From contig NZ_CP018632.1 in the NCBI RefSeq assembly GCF_002215215.1, positions 7,560,501 to 7,624,500 on the forward strand: a stretch of 64,000 nt of DNA. Direction: 5' to 3'. The stretch is from Granulosicoccus antarcticus IMCC3135. GTDB lineage: Bacteria > Pseudomonadota > Gammaproteobacteria > Granulosicoccales > Granulosicoccaceae. Both the position numbers and the translations under genes were made by a program. Under the pieces are notes generated by a model. The model was not told the origin of the DNA. It searched no databases and saw nothing but the letters and a program-made list of their open reading frames with translations. Every line of letters begins with the position of its first letter. Position 1 is the first letter of the stretch. Positions 9,099 through 16,428 of this stretch are shown piece after piece.

Positions 9099-10175
9099 CT
9101 AAGGAGCGCAATGTCCTGCGCCGAGACGGAGAATATTTCGAGCCGCGTTAACGTCACGATCATGCTGAACACCACATTCAACACATTGCCAGTCTCTTAC
9201 CGAAAGAGCTCTTATTCCCTGCGGTCCGCACAGGCCTCCGCATTCGGAGCACGCTCGCGTGGTATAGGCTTCATTGATTTCTCGGTAGACAATACCGGCC
9301 TGCTGGCTCTTGTAGTCGAGCATTGTCTTGAAGCTGGCCCAGCTTGCGTCAAGCGCAGACTTGGCCATCGTGGTTTTTGTCAGCTTCGAGCTACTGACAT
9401 CTCCCACGTAGATCTCGCCGCATCGATTGACCAGATGGCGGCTGAATTTATGCAGGGCATCTGCTCTGCGATTCCTGATTTTTGCGTGAATCGCCCGGGC
9501 GCGCCGCTTGCGTCTTGCCCGCTGGGCCTTGGCAAGCTTGCCCTCCAGGTGGCGATACCAACGTCCCTCCAGCACGGTGCCATCGCTGCAGGTGGCAACC
9601 GTTTTCAGACCAAGATCGATACCTATACTGTCTTGCCCCTTGGGACACGTGCGATCAACCGAGACACAGATGCAAAAATACCATCGACCGCGAGCATCCT
9701 CAGTGAAACAACCTGCCCTGAACCTGTAATTGGCAAGACCGAAGCTGTCCCATACCTTGAAGTGAGAACCTGCAAAGAAGACCTGCCCGTGCTTCCAGTG
9801 AGCTGCCCGAGCCTTGAAGGGCACCCATCCCAACGAACGTTTATCGCCAAAACTCTTGCGCCACCTCAGCTTGCGACGCTTTGCCGAGAAGCGTTTGCTG
9901 GCGTAGTGTTCGGCCGTTTCCTGAATCGTACTGCTGCCAATGTGCTCGAACTGCTTCGAGGCACCAGCCGTGTAAGCAGAGAAGTCAAATCCGGACATCC
10001 ACCGACCACGCTCCCGAATCATACGATCAGACAGGTCGTTGCAGTAGTTCCATACCTGATTGACTTCAGTCGCCATGCCGCGCAGAAGCGGCGCGTGGCG
10101 ATCTTTTACCCTGACTTTGAGAACCTTGATGCATGTTGATTTCACAGCTCGATTGTATAACCGTTCCGCCCCCAT
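9099..10175 (-). CDS. tnpB: TnpB-family RNA-guided nuclease (IS605 OrfB), copy 1
   Basis: 358 residues. An N-terminal helix-turn-helix-like region (~1-110) precedes a split RuvC fold: RuvC-I GIDLGLKT (D187) and RuvC-III HDRDVNAARN (D339/D341). A four-Cys zinc ribbon (CSECG ... CVECG) lies just before RuvC-III. The expected RuvC-II Glu position reads VGDVSSS (D259), with E299/E302 nearby in EINEAYT. TnpB proteins are programmable nucleases guided by an RNA made from the element's right end, which keeps the element at its donor site. It differs from copy 2 at only seven residues. The long open frame on the opposite strand is a shadow. Confidence 0.9.
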   Translation of the reverse strand: MGAERLYNRAVKSTCIKVLKVRVKDRHAPLLRGMATEVNQVWNYCNDLSDRMIRERGRWMSGFDFSAYTAGASKQFEHIGSSTIQETAEHYASKRFSAKRRKLRWRKSFGDKRSLGWVPFKARAAHWKHGQVFFAGSHFKVWDSFGLANYRFRAGCFTEDARGRWYFCICVSVDRTCPKGQDSIGIDLGLKTVATCSDGTVLEGRWYRHLEGKLAKAQRARRKRRARAIHAKIRNRRADALHKFSRHLVNRCGEIYVGDVSSSKLTKTTMAKSALDASWASFKTMLDYKSQQAGIVYREINEAYTTRACSECGGLCGPQGIRALSVRDWQCVECGVQHDRDVNAARNILRLGAGHCAP

Positions 10176-10219
10176 TCACTCAGAAGGGTCAACACGCACT
10201 GGCAATATATACAGCATTC

Positions 10220-10261
10220 CAATTCCTCCCCGCCCTGAACGACGGGGTATCCTTGGAATTG
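10220..10261 (-). repeat. left-end hairpin of TnpB element copy 1
   Basis: Read on the minus strand, CAATTCC pairs with GGAATTG at the outside and CCCCG with CGGGG inside. The same structure occurs at 22978-23019 in copy 2 with one substitution. Such imperfect subterminal hairpins are the binding sites for IS200/IS605 TnpA. Confidence 0.7.
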
Positions 10262-10429
10262 AAGGGATGAATCGATAAACTCGGGTAATGGCTGGATTCC
10301 CGAGTATGTACAGTCATTGATAACGTGCGATGACAGCAAAGTGACGTTCCTGTGACACCAACCCTATGCCACCCCCTTTGCAAGCAAGAATCATTTGCCT
10401 GAAGAGGGGTGACCCTTGGTCGAAGACTC

Positions 10430-11980
10430 CTATAAGGAATCGCGAGTATCTTTCTGCACAGAGGTCAGGACATCTCTCCACAGTGACCACGGCTGCTGGA
10501 AGCTTTCAAGCTCAATGCCACCTTGCAAGAGCGTGATCTGGGCCGTTTGCGTATCACCGCTTTCAGCGTTCAGACGCAAAGAGCTGCCATCGTCCGCTGT
10601 TATTTGAATCTCGCCACTGGTGAAGCTCCAGGCAGGAACGTCCGGATAGGGTACAGAGGGTCGAACCTCGATGAAGTCGAAAGAGCCATCAAGCGTGATA
10701 TTCACAAATAGCTTTTCGCGTGTAAGCACCTCAACCGTGTGTTGCTCAGTCAGTGAAGAACTCAATTGGAAGCTGCCATCGAGTTCGGCTATGAACACAT
10801 CATCCGTTCGATCAAGCCATCGGTAGAAGGTATCTGTACTGGCGTTGCCCACTTCCAGGAACGTTGATTCATTTTTGAACGAGTAATTGACGCCCTGATT
10901 AGTCCAACGATCGATACGAATGGTTGAGGGATCGATATTCGAATCACTGATGCTGCCGAACTTACCTGAAGCCACTATTGTGTCGCCGCTGACAAAATCC
11001 CCATTGTAAGAGCTGAACATCAGGTCACGATAATAGCCACCAACATTGTTTTCCCGCGAACTCAGTGTGCCACTGCGTACGACTGTATCGTCGAGACAGT
11101 CATTCCAGGTAAAGGTCCTGGTTGTATCTCCAAAATCATAAACGGTATCCAGATTCTGCAGCACACCACCGTTGTCACAAGCGTACTGAAAAAGGACAGC
11201 CGATTCGCCTTCATTCAACGTTGCAGGTGGCACTTCAATCTCTGTTGAGGGATGAGATTCCATAAAGGCCTGCGGTATGCCTGGAAGCGTATCGCCGTAT
11301 ACTTTCCCTGTATAGACTGAGAAGGCCTGTGAGAGAAGCTCCACATGGTTGTCTCTATTGATCAAGCCTTCTGAAGGCTCAATGACAGGCTGTTCGCTTG
11401 ATGACACTTCGATGCCAGGGAAGCGGGCACCGGTGGTGTGATTGATCACCAGATAGCTCCCGGGCCCTACCTCGCAGGAGTTGCCGCCACTGCAAACAGA
11501 TTCACCGCCATTGGCAGTCTGTACCTGATACCAGCCATCATCTGGCCAGCTGATGGTGTTGCCGGACACTTGAATACTATCGCTGCTCTGGCCATCGTTA
11601 CTATCACCATCGCCGCTCTGAGCCTCATTGCTCTGTGCATTTCCAACCTGCACATCCGCGTAGCGAATACCAGTCGTATGATTGATGACCAGATAACTGC
11701 CCGGCTCGACACTGCAAGAGCTTCCACCATTACACAGCGTGGTTTCCCCATCCGCTGTCTGTACCTGGTACCAACCATCGTCTGGCCAGGAAATCTCAGC
11801 ACCGTTAACACTGGGATCAGCATAGGCCAGGGAGCTCGCCAATCCGATCGAGACCAACGCAAGACCAACCAGTTGCTTGTATTCCGGGGCTCTCGGGGCA
11901 AGCGAATTCATGCCCCTATCACTGCGCGGGTAGTCACCGCTGATCTGTGTGCTGACGTGAACGTGCATGTTATGCCGCAT
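10430..11980 (-). CDS. secreted protein with two Cys-paired SWPDDG repeats
   Basis: 516 residues; family not recognised. The ATG at 11980 is chosen because GAGGAG lies 11-16 bases upstream. This gives an unusually long export signal ending LASSLAYA at residue 54; a start at 11911 (residue 24) would give an ordinary one. Two copies of a ~55-residue unit lie at ~58-112 and ~138-192, exactly 80 residues apart. Each reads ISWPDDGWYQVQ, then two Cys 6-8 residues apart, then GSYLVINHTTG. The remaining ~320 residues are Asp/Ser/Thr-rich and probably beta-sheet. They resemble the lipoprotein at 21732-22781 (CDNGG / CDSGG, WTN / WTG, ITADDGSSL / VTAEDGSGL). Probably extracellular or periplasmic; function unknown. 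Confidence 0.75.
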   Translation of the reverse strand: MRHNMHVHVSTQISGDYPRSDRGMNSLAPRAPEYKQLVGLALVSIGLASSLAYADPSVNGAEISWPDDGWYQVQTADGETTLCNGGSSCSVEPGSYLVINHTTGIRYADVQVGNAQSNEAQSGDGDSNDGQSSDSIQVSGNTISWPDDGWYQVQTANGGESVCSGGNSCEVGPGSYLVINHTTGARFPGIEVSSSEQPVIEPSEGLINRDNHVELLSQAFSVYTGKVYGDTLPGIPQAFMESHPSTEIEVPPATLNEGESAVLFQYACDNGGVLQNLDTVYDFGDTTRTFTWNDCLDDTVVRSGTLSSRENNVGGYYRDLMFSSYNGDFVSGDTIVASGKFGSISDSNIDPSTIRIDRWTNQGVNYSFKNESTFLEVGNASTDTFYRWLDRTDDVFIAELDGSFQLSSSLTEQHTVEVLTREKLFVNITLDGSFDFIEVRPSVPYPDVPAWSFTSGEIQITADDGSSLRLNAESGDTQTAQITLLQGGIELESFQQPWSLWRDVLTSVQKDTRDSL

Positions 11981-12313
11981 AAATATCTTAACTCCTCTTT
12001 TTGAAGACGTATGGCTTTCATACTTGACTCAGGATGCAATCCCTGCTCAGACGTCTACTAGAAGAGCTCAGATAATATGTCAGAAATAACCTCTGACCTG
12101 AAGCAGCATTGGCAAATGTATAGCCTACCCAGGACTTGATGGCTGGCATCCTGCCAATTTTCTGAATTTCACCTGTTAACTACGGCTTCCGGATACGTTC
12201 TGCACTGAACCGACAATTAAAGGTTAAAACATAACAGAACGACTAGTTTCAATGCACGTTAGCGCTCGGTAATATCAGCCACAATGCCCACACCTGCAAG
12301 TAACCCCCTTGCT
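11981..12313. other. intergenic region, no gene seen
   Basis: 333 bp between a minus-strand gene start (11980) and the end of the SDR gene. It holds the strong GAGGAG ribosome site for the gene at 11980 and a small inverted repeat, GTCAGA / TCTGAC at 12079-12097, that could lie in its leader or promoter. It is AT-richer than its neighbours. I see no reading frame worth calling. Confidence 0.6.
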
Positions 12314-13042
12314 TTACCAAGGCAACTCCTCCCCGTCATAAGCCACAAATTTACCTGTATCAGACGCCTTGAACTGTGACAACAGATCGACCAGACAGCT
12401 TGCCGTGTACTGCGATGTAAACAGCTTCCCATCCGGCACATTGCCCTGGAACGGTGCTGACAATTCGGTATTAGTCGTGCCCGGGTGCAGTGCTGTGACA
12501 CAGACCTTGGGCAGGCGACGACGCCACTCAATGCTGATGTTCTTGATAGCCATGTTCAGCGCAGCCTTCGAGCATCTGTAACTGTGCCAACCACCCAGCC
12601 CGTTATCCTCGATGCTACCGACTTTGGCGGACACGGTTGTGAACTGAGCTGATTCATCATGCTTCAAGGCACGTTCAAAATGCTTTGCGATCAACAAGGT
12701 GGGCAAGGCGTTGAGCTGCATGTTCTTCATGAAAAATTCAGGGTTCAGTTGCTTCAAGGACTTCTCAGGCATTTGTGCAGCATCCCCCTTGGCATCAATG
12801 TGTAGCATGCCGACCGCATTGATCAACCAGTTAACTTTATCGAACGACTGAGAGAACGTTTGAATGCTCTGTTCGGAACACACATCCACCTGCGACCACT
12901 GTATGCCATCGCCTGACAACTCATCAGCAGGAGGCTGGGTATTCCACGTAGCGAATACGCTAGCCGATGGATAGCGCAGTCTGATCTGCTTGAGAATTGC
13001 GGCGCCGATACCACCACTTCCGCCAAATACAATTATGTTCAA
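12314..13042 (-). CDS. short-chain dehydrogenase/reductase (SDR)
   Basis: 242 residues from a TTG start at 13042. GGAG lies six bases before it, and the glycine-rich loop VFGGSGGIGAA then begins at residue ~5, as expected. Upstream in-frame ATG codons to 13138 would add residues unlike an SDR. The NNAG-equivalent is NAVGML. The catalytic Ser lies in TTVSAKVG and the Tyr/Lys pair is YRCSK, so the active site is complete. The C-terminal HPGTTNTELSAPF is typical of the C-factor/CsgA-like SDR group. It uses NAD(P)H in the cytoplasm; substrate unknown. It stands alone, divergent from ppk2. Confidence 0.85.
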   Translation of the reverse strand: MNIIVFGGSGGIGAAILKQIRLRYPSASVFATWNTQPPADELSGDGIQWSQVDVCSEQSIQTFSQSFDKVNWLINAVGMLHIDAKGDAAQMPEKSLKQLNPEFFMKNMQLNALPTLLIAKHFERALKHDESAQFTTVSAKVGSIEDNGLGGWHSYRCSKAALNMAIKNISIEWRRRLPKVCVTALHPGTTNTELSAPFQGNVPDGKLFTSQYTASCLVDLLSQFKASDTGKFVAYDGEELPW

Positions 13043-13398
13043 ATTGACTCCGCTGGTTTGCAAGTTAGACCGATAGAGCCAAGACAAAATTCGCTCTGTA
13101 CGGCATTCATTCTTTAACAAGGAGCATAAACCACACATGGCATGCAGCTTGTAACTTGCAACAAACTCTCACGATCCCTTAGCAAGACCGAGTCTTGTCT
13201 CACTATTTGAGCAGTCTGGATATAACTTGAAACACTGACGGATATAAAACGGCGCTTCAGTCTGCCGTGTTCTAACCCTTGCGTCCAGCCACTAATTCTG
13301 CGGGTTTGCCCCCTATTGACATGGGTCAATCATCGATATTGAAGAATGTGTTTTCATGAATGAGAATCTGAGCAAACACGGTAACCGGGAGCTACATC
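13043..13398. other. divergent promoter region between SDR and ppk2
   Basis: 356 bp without a credible gene. It must hold promoters for the SDR (leftward) and PPK2 (rightward). Immediately before ppk2 there is a GGGAG ribosome site (13388-13392). I could not pick a convincing -35/-10 pair for either direction. Confidence 0.5.
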
Positions 13399-14496
13399 AT
13401 GGATAAACTGGACGACAAGAATGGAGAATCAGCCGTCGCGACCCCTGCGAGGAAAAGCAGAACTCGAAAGAAAGTAACAACTGCCACGGATAATTCAGTT
13501 AACGCCATCGAAACTTCACCGAGCCTGACTGACTCAAAAGCAGACTCAAAAACCAATGCAAAGGCCGACGCAAAGGCTGCCAGCGCCAAGCACGCGGCGA
13601 TGCTGACCCATGAGCTTGCACAGAAGCGACATGACCCAGACTACATCAGGCATGCTTTTGAAACAGGTGAGTACCCCTACCAGACAAAAATGGCGAAGGG
13701 CTTGTACGAAAAACGCAAAGCTGAGCTGCAGGTAGAACTGCTGAAAGTTCAAAAATGGGTAAAGGACACTAACCAGCGCATTGTCATTCTGTTCGAAGGG
13801 CGCGATGCGGCCGGCAAGGGTGGAACCATCAAACGGTTCAATGAGCATCTCAACCCCAGAAGTGCACGTGTCGTGGCGCTGGAAAAACCGACTGACGCCG
13901 AAAGAGCTCAATGGTACTTCCAACGCTACATCCAGCATTTACCAACAGCGGGTGAAATCGTGTTCTTCGACCGCTCCTGGTACAACAGAGCCGGCGTCGA
14001 GCGGGTCATGGGATTCTGCGAACCCAACGAATATATGGAATTCATGCGCCAATGTCCGGATCTGGAACGCATGCTGGTTCGTTCCGGTATTCGTCTCTAC
14101 AAATACTGGTTTTCAGTTACACAGGAAGAGCAAAAGGCACGGTTCGAATCACGCAAGTCTGACCCTTTGAAACAGTGGAAACTATCGCCAATCGATATCG
14201 AGTCTCTCGACAAATGGGATGATTACACCGAAGCCAAAGAGGCCATGTTTTTCTATACCGATACGGCAGATGCCCCCTGGACCATCATCAAGTCCAATGA
14301 TAAAAAGCGTGCACGGTTGAATACGATGCGTCATTTTCTGGCAGACATCCCCTATCCTGACAAATCCAGGAAGGTCTTACAGGGACCTGATCCACTAATC
14401 GTTGGCGCAGGCTCTCACGCCATCGGCAATAGTCAGCATATTTTTGGAAACAGCCTCCACCCGGATCTTCGTCGCAAAGAGTCAGCGCCAGAGTAG
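13399..14496 (+). CDS. ppk2: polyphosphate kinase 2
   Basis: 365 residues. A charged, low-complexity N-terminus of ~65 residues (Lys, Ala, Thr, Asp rich) precedes the kinase domain. The Walker A-like loop is EGRDAAGKGG (G134-G142, with K140). The Walker B-like motif is FFDRSWYNRAGVE, and a lid region follows with RSGIRLYKYWFSV. This is the PPK2 fold, which moves phosphate between polyphosphate and nucleotides in the cytoplasm. Subclass (GDP/ADP phosphorylation versus AMP) cannot be fixed by eye; the single domain suggests class I or III. A terminator-like hairpin follows at 14515. Confidence 0.93.
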   Translation: MDKLDDKNGESAVATPARKSRTRKKVTTATDNSVNAIETSPSLTDSKADSKTNAKADAKAASAKHAAMLTHELAQKRHDPDYIRHAFETGEYPYQTKMAKGLYEKRKAELQVELLKVQKWVKDTNQRIVILFEGRDAAGKGGTIKRFNEHLNPRSARVVALEKPTDAERAQWYFQRYIQHLPTAGEIVFFDRSWYNRAGVERVMGFCEPNEYMEFMRQCPDLERMLVRSGIRLYKYWFSVTQEEQKARFESRKSDPLKQWKLSPIDIESLDKWDDYTEAKEAMFFYTDTADAPWTIIKSNDKKRARLNTMRHFLADIPYPDKSRKVLQGPDPLIVGAGSHAIGNSQHIFGNSLHPDLRRKESAPE

Positions 14497-14514
14497 AGGC
14501 AAACAATCAAGGAA

Positions 14515-14534
14515 GCGGGTACAGATGTACCCGC
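14515..14534 (+). terminator. hairpin after ppk2
   Basis: A perfect 8-bp stem, GCGGGTAC / GTACCCGC, with loop AGAT, begins 18 bases past the ppk2 stop. No T-run follows, so terminator function is likely but not certain. Confidence 0.5.
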
Positions 14535-14640
14535 CAAGCTCATCAGTATCTGGACTTATTGCTCCAATTCAGCAGTCTGCGCGACAAAAACTTCTCGAAC
14601 GCAGGCTTCCAATCTGACAAATCTGCGATAACCTCCAAGC

Positions 14641-14931
14641 ATGGATAAATCTAAACGCCTCAAAGCGACAGCGTTGTGCACGTTGCTGGTTCTGACAAGT
14701 GGATGCGCAACCATATCCACCTTGAACCAGCCACTGCGCGAGCGAAAGCCTCTGGTCATGAGCGGTCTGCGGCTCGACCTTGCTTCATTGCGTGACGATC
14801 CGGTTGTGACAGACAGATTTGGTGTCCCCGCTCCCAGCTACCCATTACTGGATTTACCTTTCAGTACGGGTCTGGACATTTTGCTCATCGGGTATACCGC
14901 ACCCGTTGCGCTGTACTATCGCTATCGATAG
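14641..14931 (+). CDS. YceK/YidQ-type small lipoprotein
   Basis: 96 residues. It has a lipoprotein signal peptide with lipobox LTSGC (Cys at ~21), then CATISTLNQPL, a central region with SGLRLDL, and a C-terminal DLPFSTGLDILL...APVALYYRYR. That layout is typical of the YceK/YidQ (DUF1375) family of outer-membrane-directed lipoproteins, whose function is unknown. It is a single-gene unit between ppk2 and the ThuA lipoprotein. Length and lipobox agree with the family. Confidence 0.8.
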   Translation: MDKSKRLKATALCTLLVLTSGCATISTLNQPLRERKPLVMSGLRLDLASLRDDPVVTDRFGVPAPSYPLLDLPFSTGLDILLIGYTAPVALYYRYR

Positions 14932-15110
14932 TGACTCAGGGCACATTCCTGCCTTGTTCCGAGCATGCTCCAAGGCATCGCATGCCGGTATTAATACTGA
15001 AACAATTGTTATAGTCTGAGCAAATAGACTCTCCTGTTTCCCCATATACTGGTTCTCTGATCATGCAATTCGGTGCTCTACTGGAATTGTGAACTAGCAG
15101 AGGACACTTC

Positions 15111-16406
15111 ATGAGGATGTCAATTGTATCCATACCCGTTCGACTGACCATTGCACTATTAATCAGTGCGCTGCTTGCTGCAGGCTGTTCCAGCTCCAGC
15201 GACTCCCAAACACCCATTATCTCTGATATTTTCGAGACCGATGACACCGATGCGACCGGGAACGATGGAACGAGCACGGGTGAGGGTGAACTGGACGATG
15301 ATTCTACAGATGGAACGACTCAACCTCCAGCAGCTCCAGGTACACCGATAACACCTGACGACAATCCAGTAGTTACGGATCCTCTGGTGCAAAACTCTAC
15401 ACGTGTAGACTTTGATATCACCGTGCCTGCCTATGCATCCGATGCTCTCCAGGTTCGTGTTATCTGGGGTGATAGAGATATGACGGCACAGTGGGTCGGT
15501 GATGAGATCTGGTCCGCCTCTGATGAATTTCCAACGAATACAGAAAACCGTCTGACAGTTACCTTCTATGATCAGAATGGTGAAATCACGTTAGGCAGTT
15601 TCGAGGCGGACTTCACAACCGGAACCAACGCCTCAGAGTCTTTTCAGATCAACGCAGATCAATTCGACACCGATCAGTGGGACAATGACAATGATGGTGT
15701 CAGCAATATCGACGAGTTGGTCGCAGGGACCTATACTTCAGGCGCTCCACGAGTTTTACTATTCAGTGAAACTCGCGACTTCCGCCACAGCTCAATTGAA
15801 GATGCAGTGCTTGCACTTCAAGAACTGGGCAGCTCCGCTGACATTGAAACGGATCTTGCAGCAGATTCAGCAGGCCTTTTTACCGAGACCAACCTTGCCA
15901 ACTACGATGCCGTTGTCTGGGTCCTGACATCGGGCGATGTGCTCGACGCTGACGAACAGACAGCCTTTGAAAATTACATTCGCTCTGGCGGTGGTTTTGC
16001 AGGCATTCATGCAGCCAGCGATACCGAGTATGACTGGCCGTGGTACGGCGCACTGGTTGGTGCCTATTTCGAACGTCATCCTTTGGTGCAATCAGCTAGC
16101 CAGAACGTTGAAGACGGATCGCATCCATCAACTGCCCACCTAGGCTCGACATGGACACGTACCGACGAATGGTATGACTACCGTAGCAATCCACGAGCCC
16201 AGGTGAATGTGCTGCTCACTCTCGATGAAGACTCCTACTCAGGAGGCGAGATGGGTGATGATCATCCCAGCGCCTGGTACCACGACTATGATGGTGGCCG
16301 GTCCTGGTACACCGGCGGTGGTCACACCGATACCAGCTACTCAGAGCCGGATTTTCGTGCCCATTTACTGGGTGGCCTTCGCTATGCCGCAGGTGTGGCA
16401 GATTAA
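15111..16406 (+). CDS. lipoprotein with ThuA-like domain
   Basis: 431 residues. The signal peptide ends in LLAAGC, so a lipidated Cys at ~26 is expected. An Asp/Thr-rich linker (to ~100) leads to a small beta domain (~100-180) and a calcium-loop-like DNDNDGVSNIDE (~190-200). The ThuA domain (~203-428) follows, with VLLFSETRDFRHSS, SGGGFAGIHAASDTEYDW and the C-terminal GGRSWYTGGGHTDTSY. ThuA folds resemble class I glutamine amidotransferases, and in many marine bacteria they occur in secreted carbohydrate-active proteins. The enzymatic role here is unproven. It faces the P-ATPase gene tail to tail across a palindromic terminator. Confidence 0.85.
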   Translation: MRMSIVSIPVRLTIALLISALLAAGCSSSSDSQTPIISDIFETDDTDATGNDGTSTGEGELDDDSTDGTTQPPAAPGTPITPDDNPVVTDPLVQNSTRVDFDITVPAYASDALQVRVIWGDRDMTAQWVGDEIWSASDEFPTNTENRLTVTFYDQNGEITLGSFEADFTTGTNASESFQINADQFDTDQWDNDNDGVSNIDELVAGTYTSGAPRVLLFSETRDFRHSSIEDAVLALQELGSSADIETDLAADSAGLFTETNLANYDAVVWVLTSGDVLDADEQTAFENYIRSGGGFAGIHAASDTEYDWPWYGALVGAYFERHPLVQSASQNVEDGSHPSTAHLGSTWTRTDEWYDYRSNPRAQVNVLLTLDEDSYSGGEMGDDHPSAWYHDYDGGRSWYTGGGHTDTSYSEPDFRAHLLGGLRYAAGVAD

Positions 16407-16417
16407 TAATCTGCCAC
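16395..16417. terminator. bidirectional hairpin between convergent genes
   Basis: GTGGCAGATT and AATCTGCCAC form a perfect 10-bp stem with a 3-base loop. The hairpin includes the stop codon of the ThuA gene and ends 12 bases before the stop of the P-ATPase gene, so it can serve both transcripts. Confidence 0.65.
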
Positions 16418-16428
16418 TGTCGACATCA

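Larger units (their letters stand above)
9062..10272 (-). mobile_element. IS200/IS605-type TnpB-only element, copy 1
   Basis: The ends were found by comparing with copy 2 at 22967-24177. Similarity starts at ATTCATCCCTTC (10272 downward on the minus strand) and ends at GGAGGATGTCAA (9062). Both copies are exactly 1,211 bp. There are no terminal inverted repeats or target duplication; both ends carry subterminal hairpins, as expected for elements moved as single strands by an HUH TnpA. No tnpA is present here or elsewhere in the window, so it would need a transposase in trans. It sits just 3' of the HAD gene. Confidence 0.88.

Noticed and set aside
9111-10139. 342-codon open frame antisense to tnpB (also at 23100-24128)
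   Set aside because: It mirrors tnpB codons and is kept open in both copies only because the copies are nearly identical. The composition is not protein-like.
11438-12004. 188-codon plus-strand frame
   Set aside because: Antisense to the signal peptide and repeats of the 10430-11980 gene; the repeats prove the minus strand is the coding one.
13356-13406. 16-codon frame overlapping the ppk2 start (possible leader peptide)
   Set aside because: No ribosome site and no regulatory codon run; it overlaps by chance of ATG spacing.
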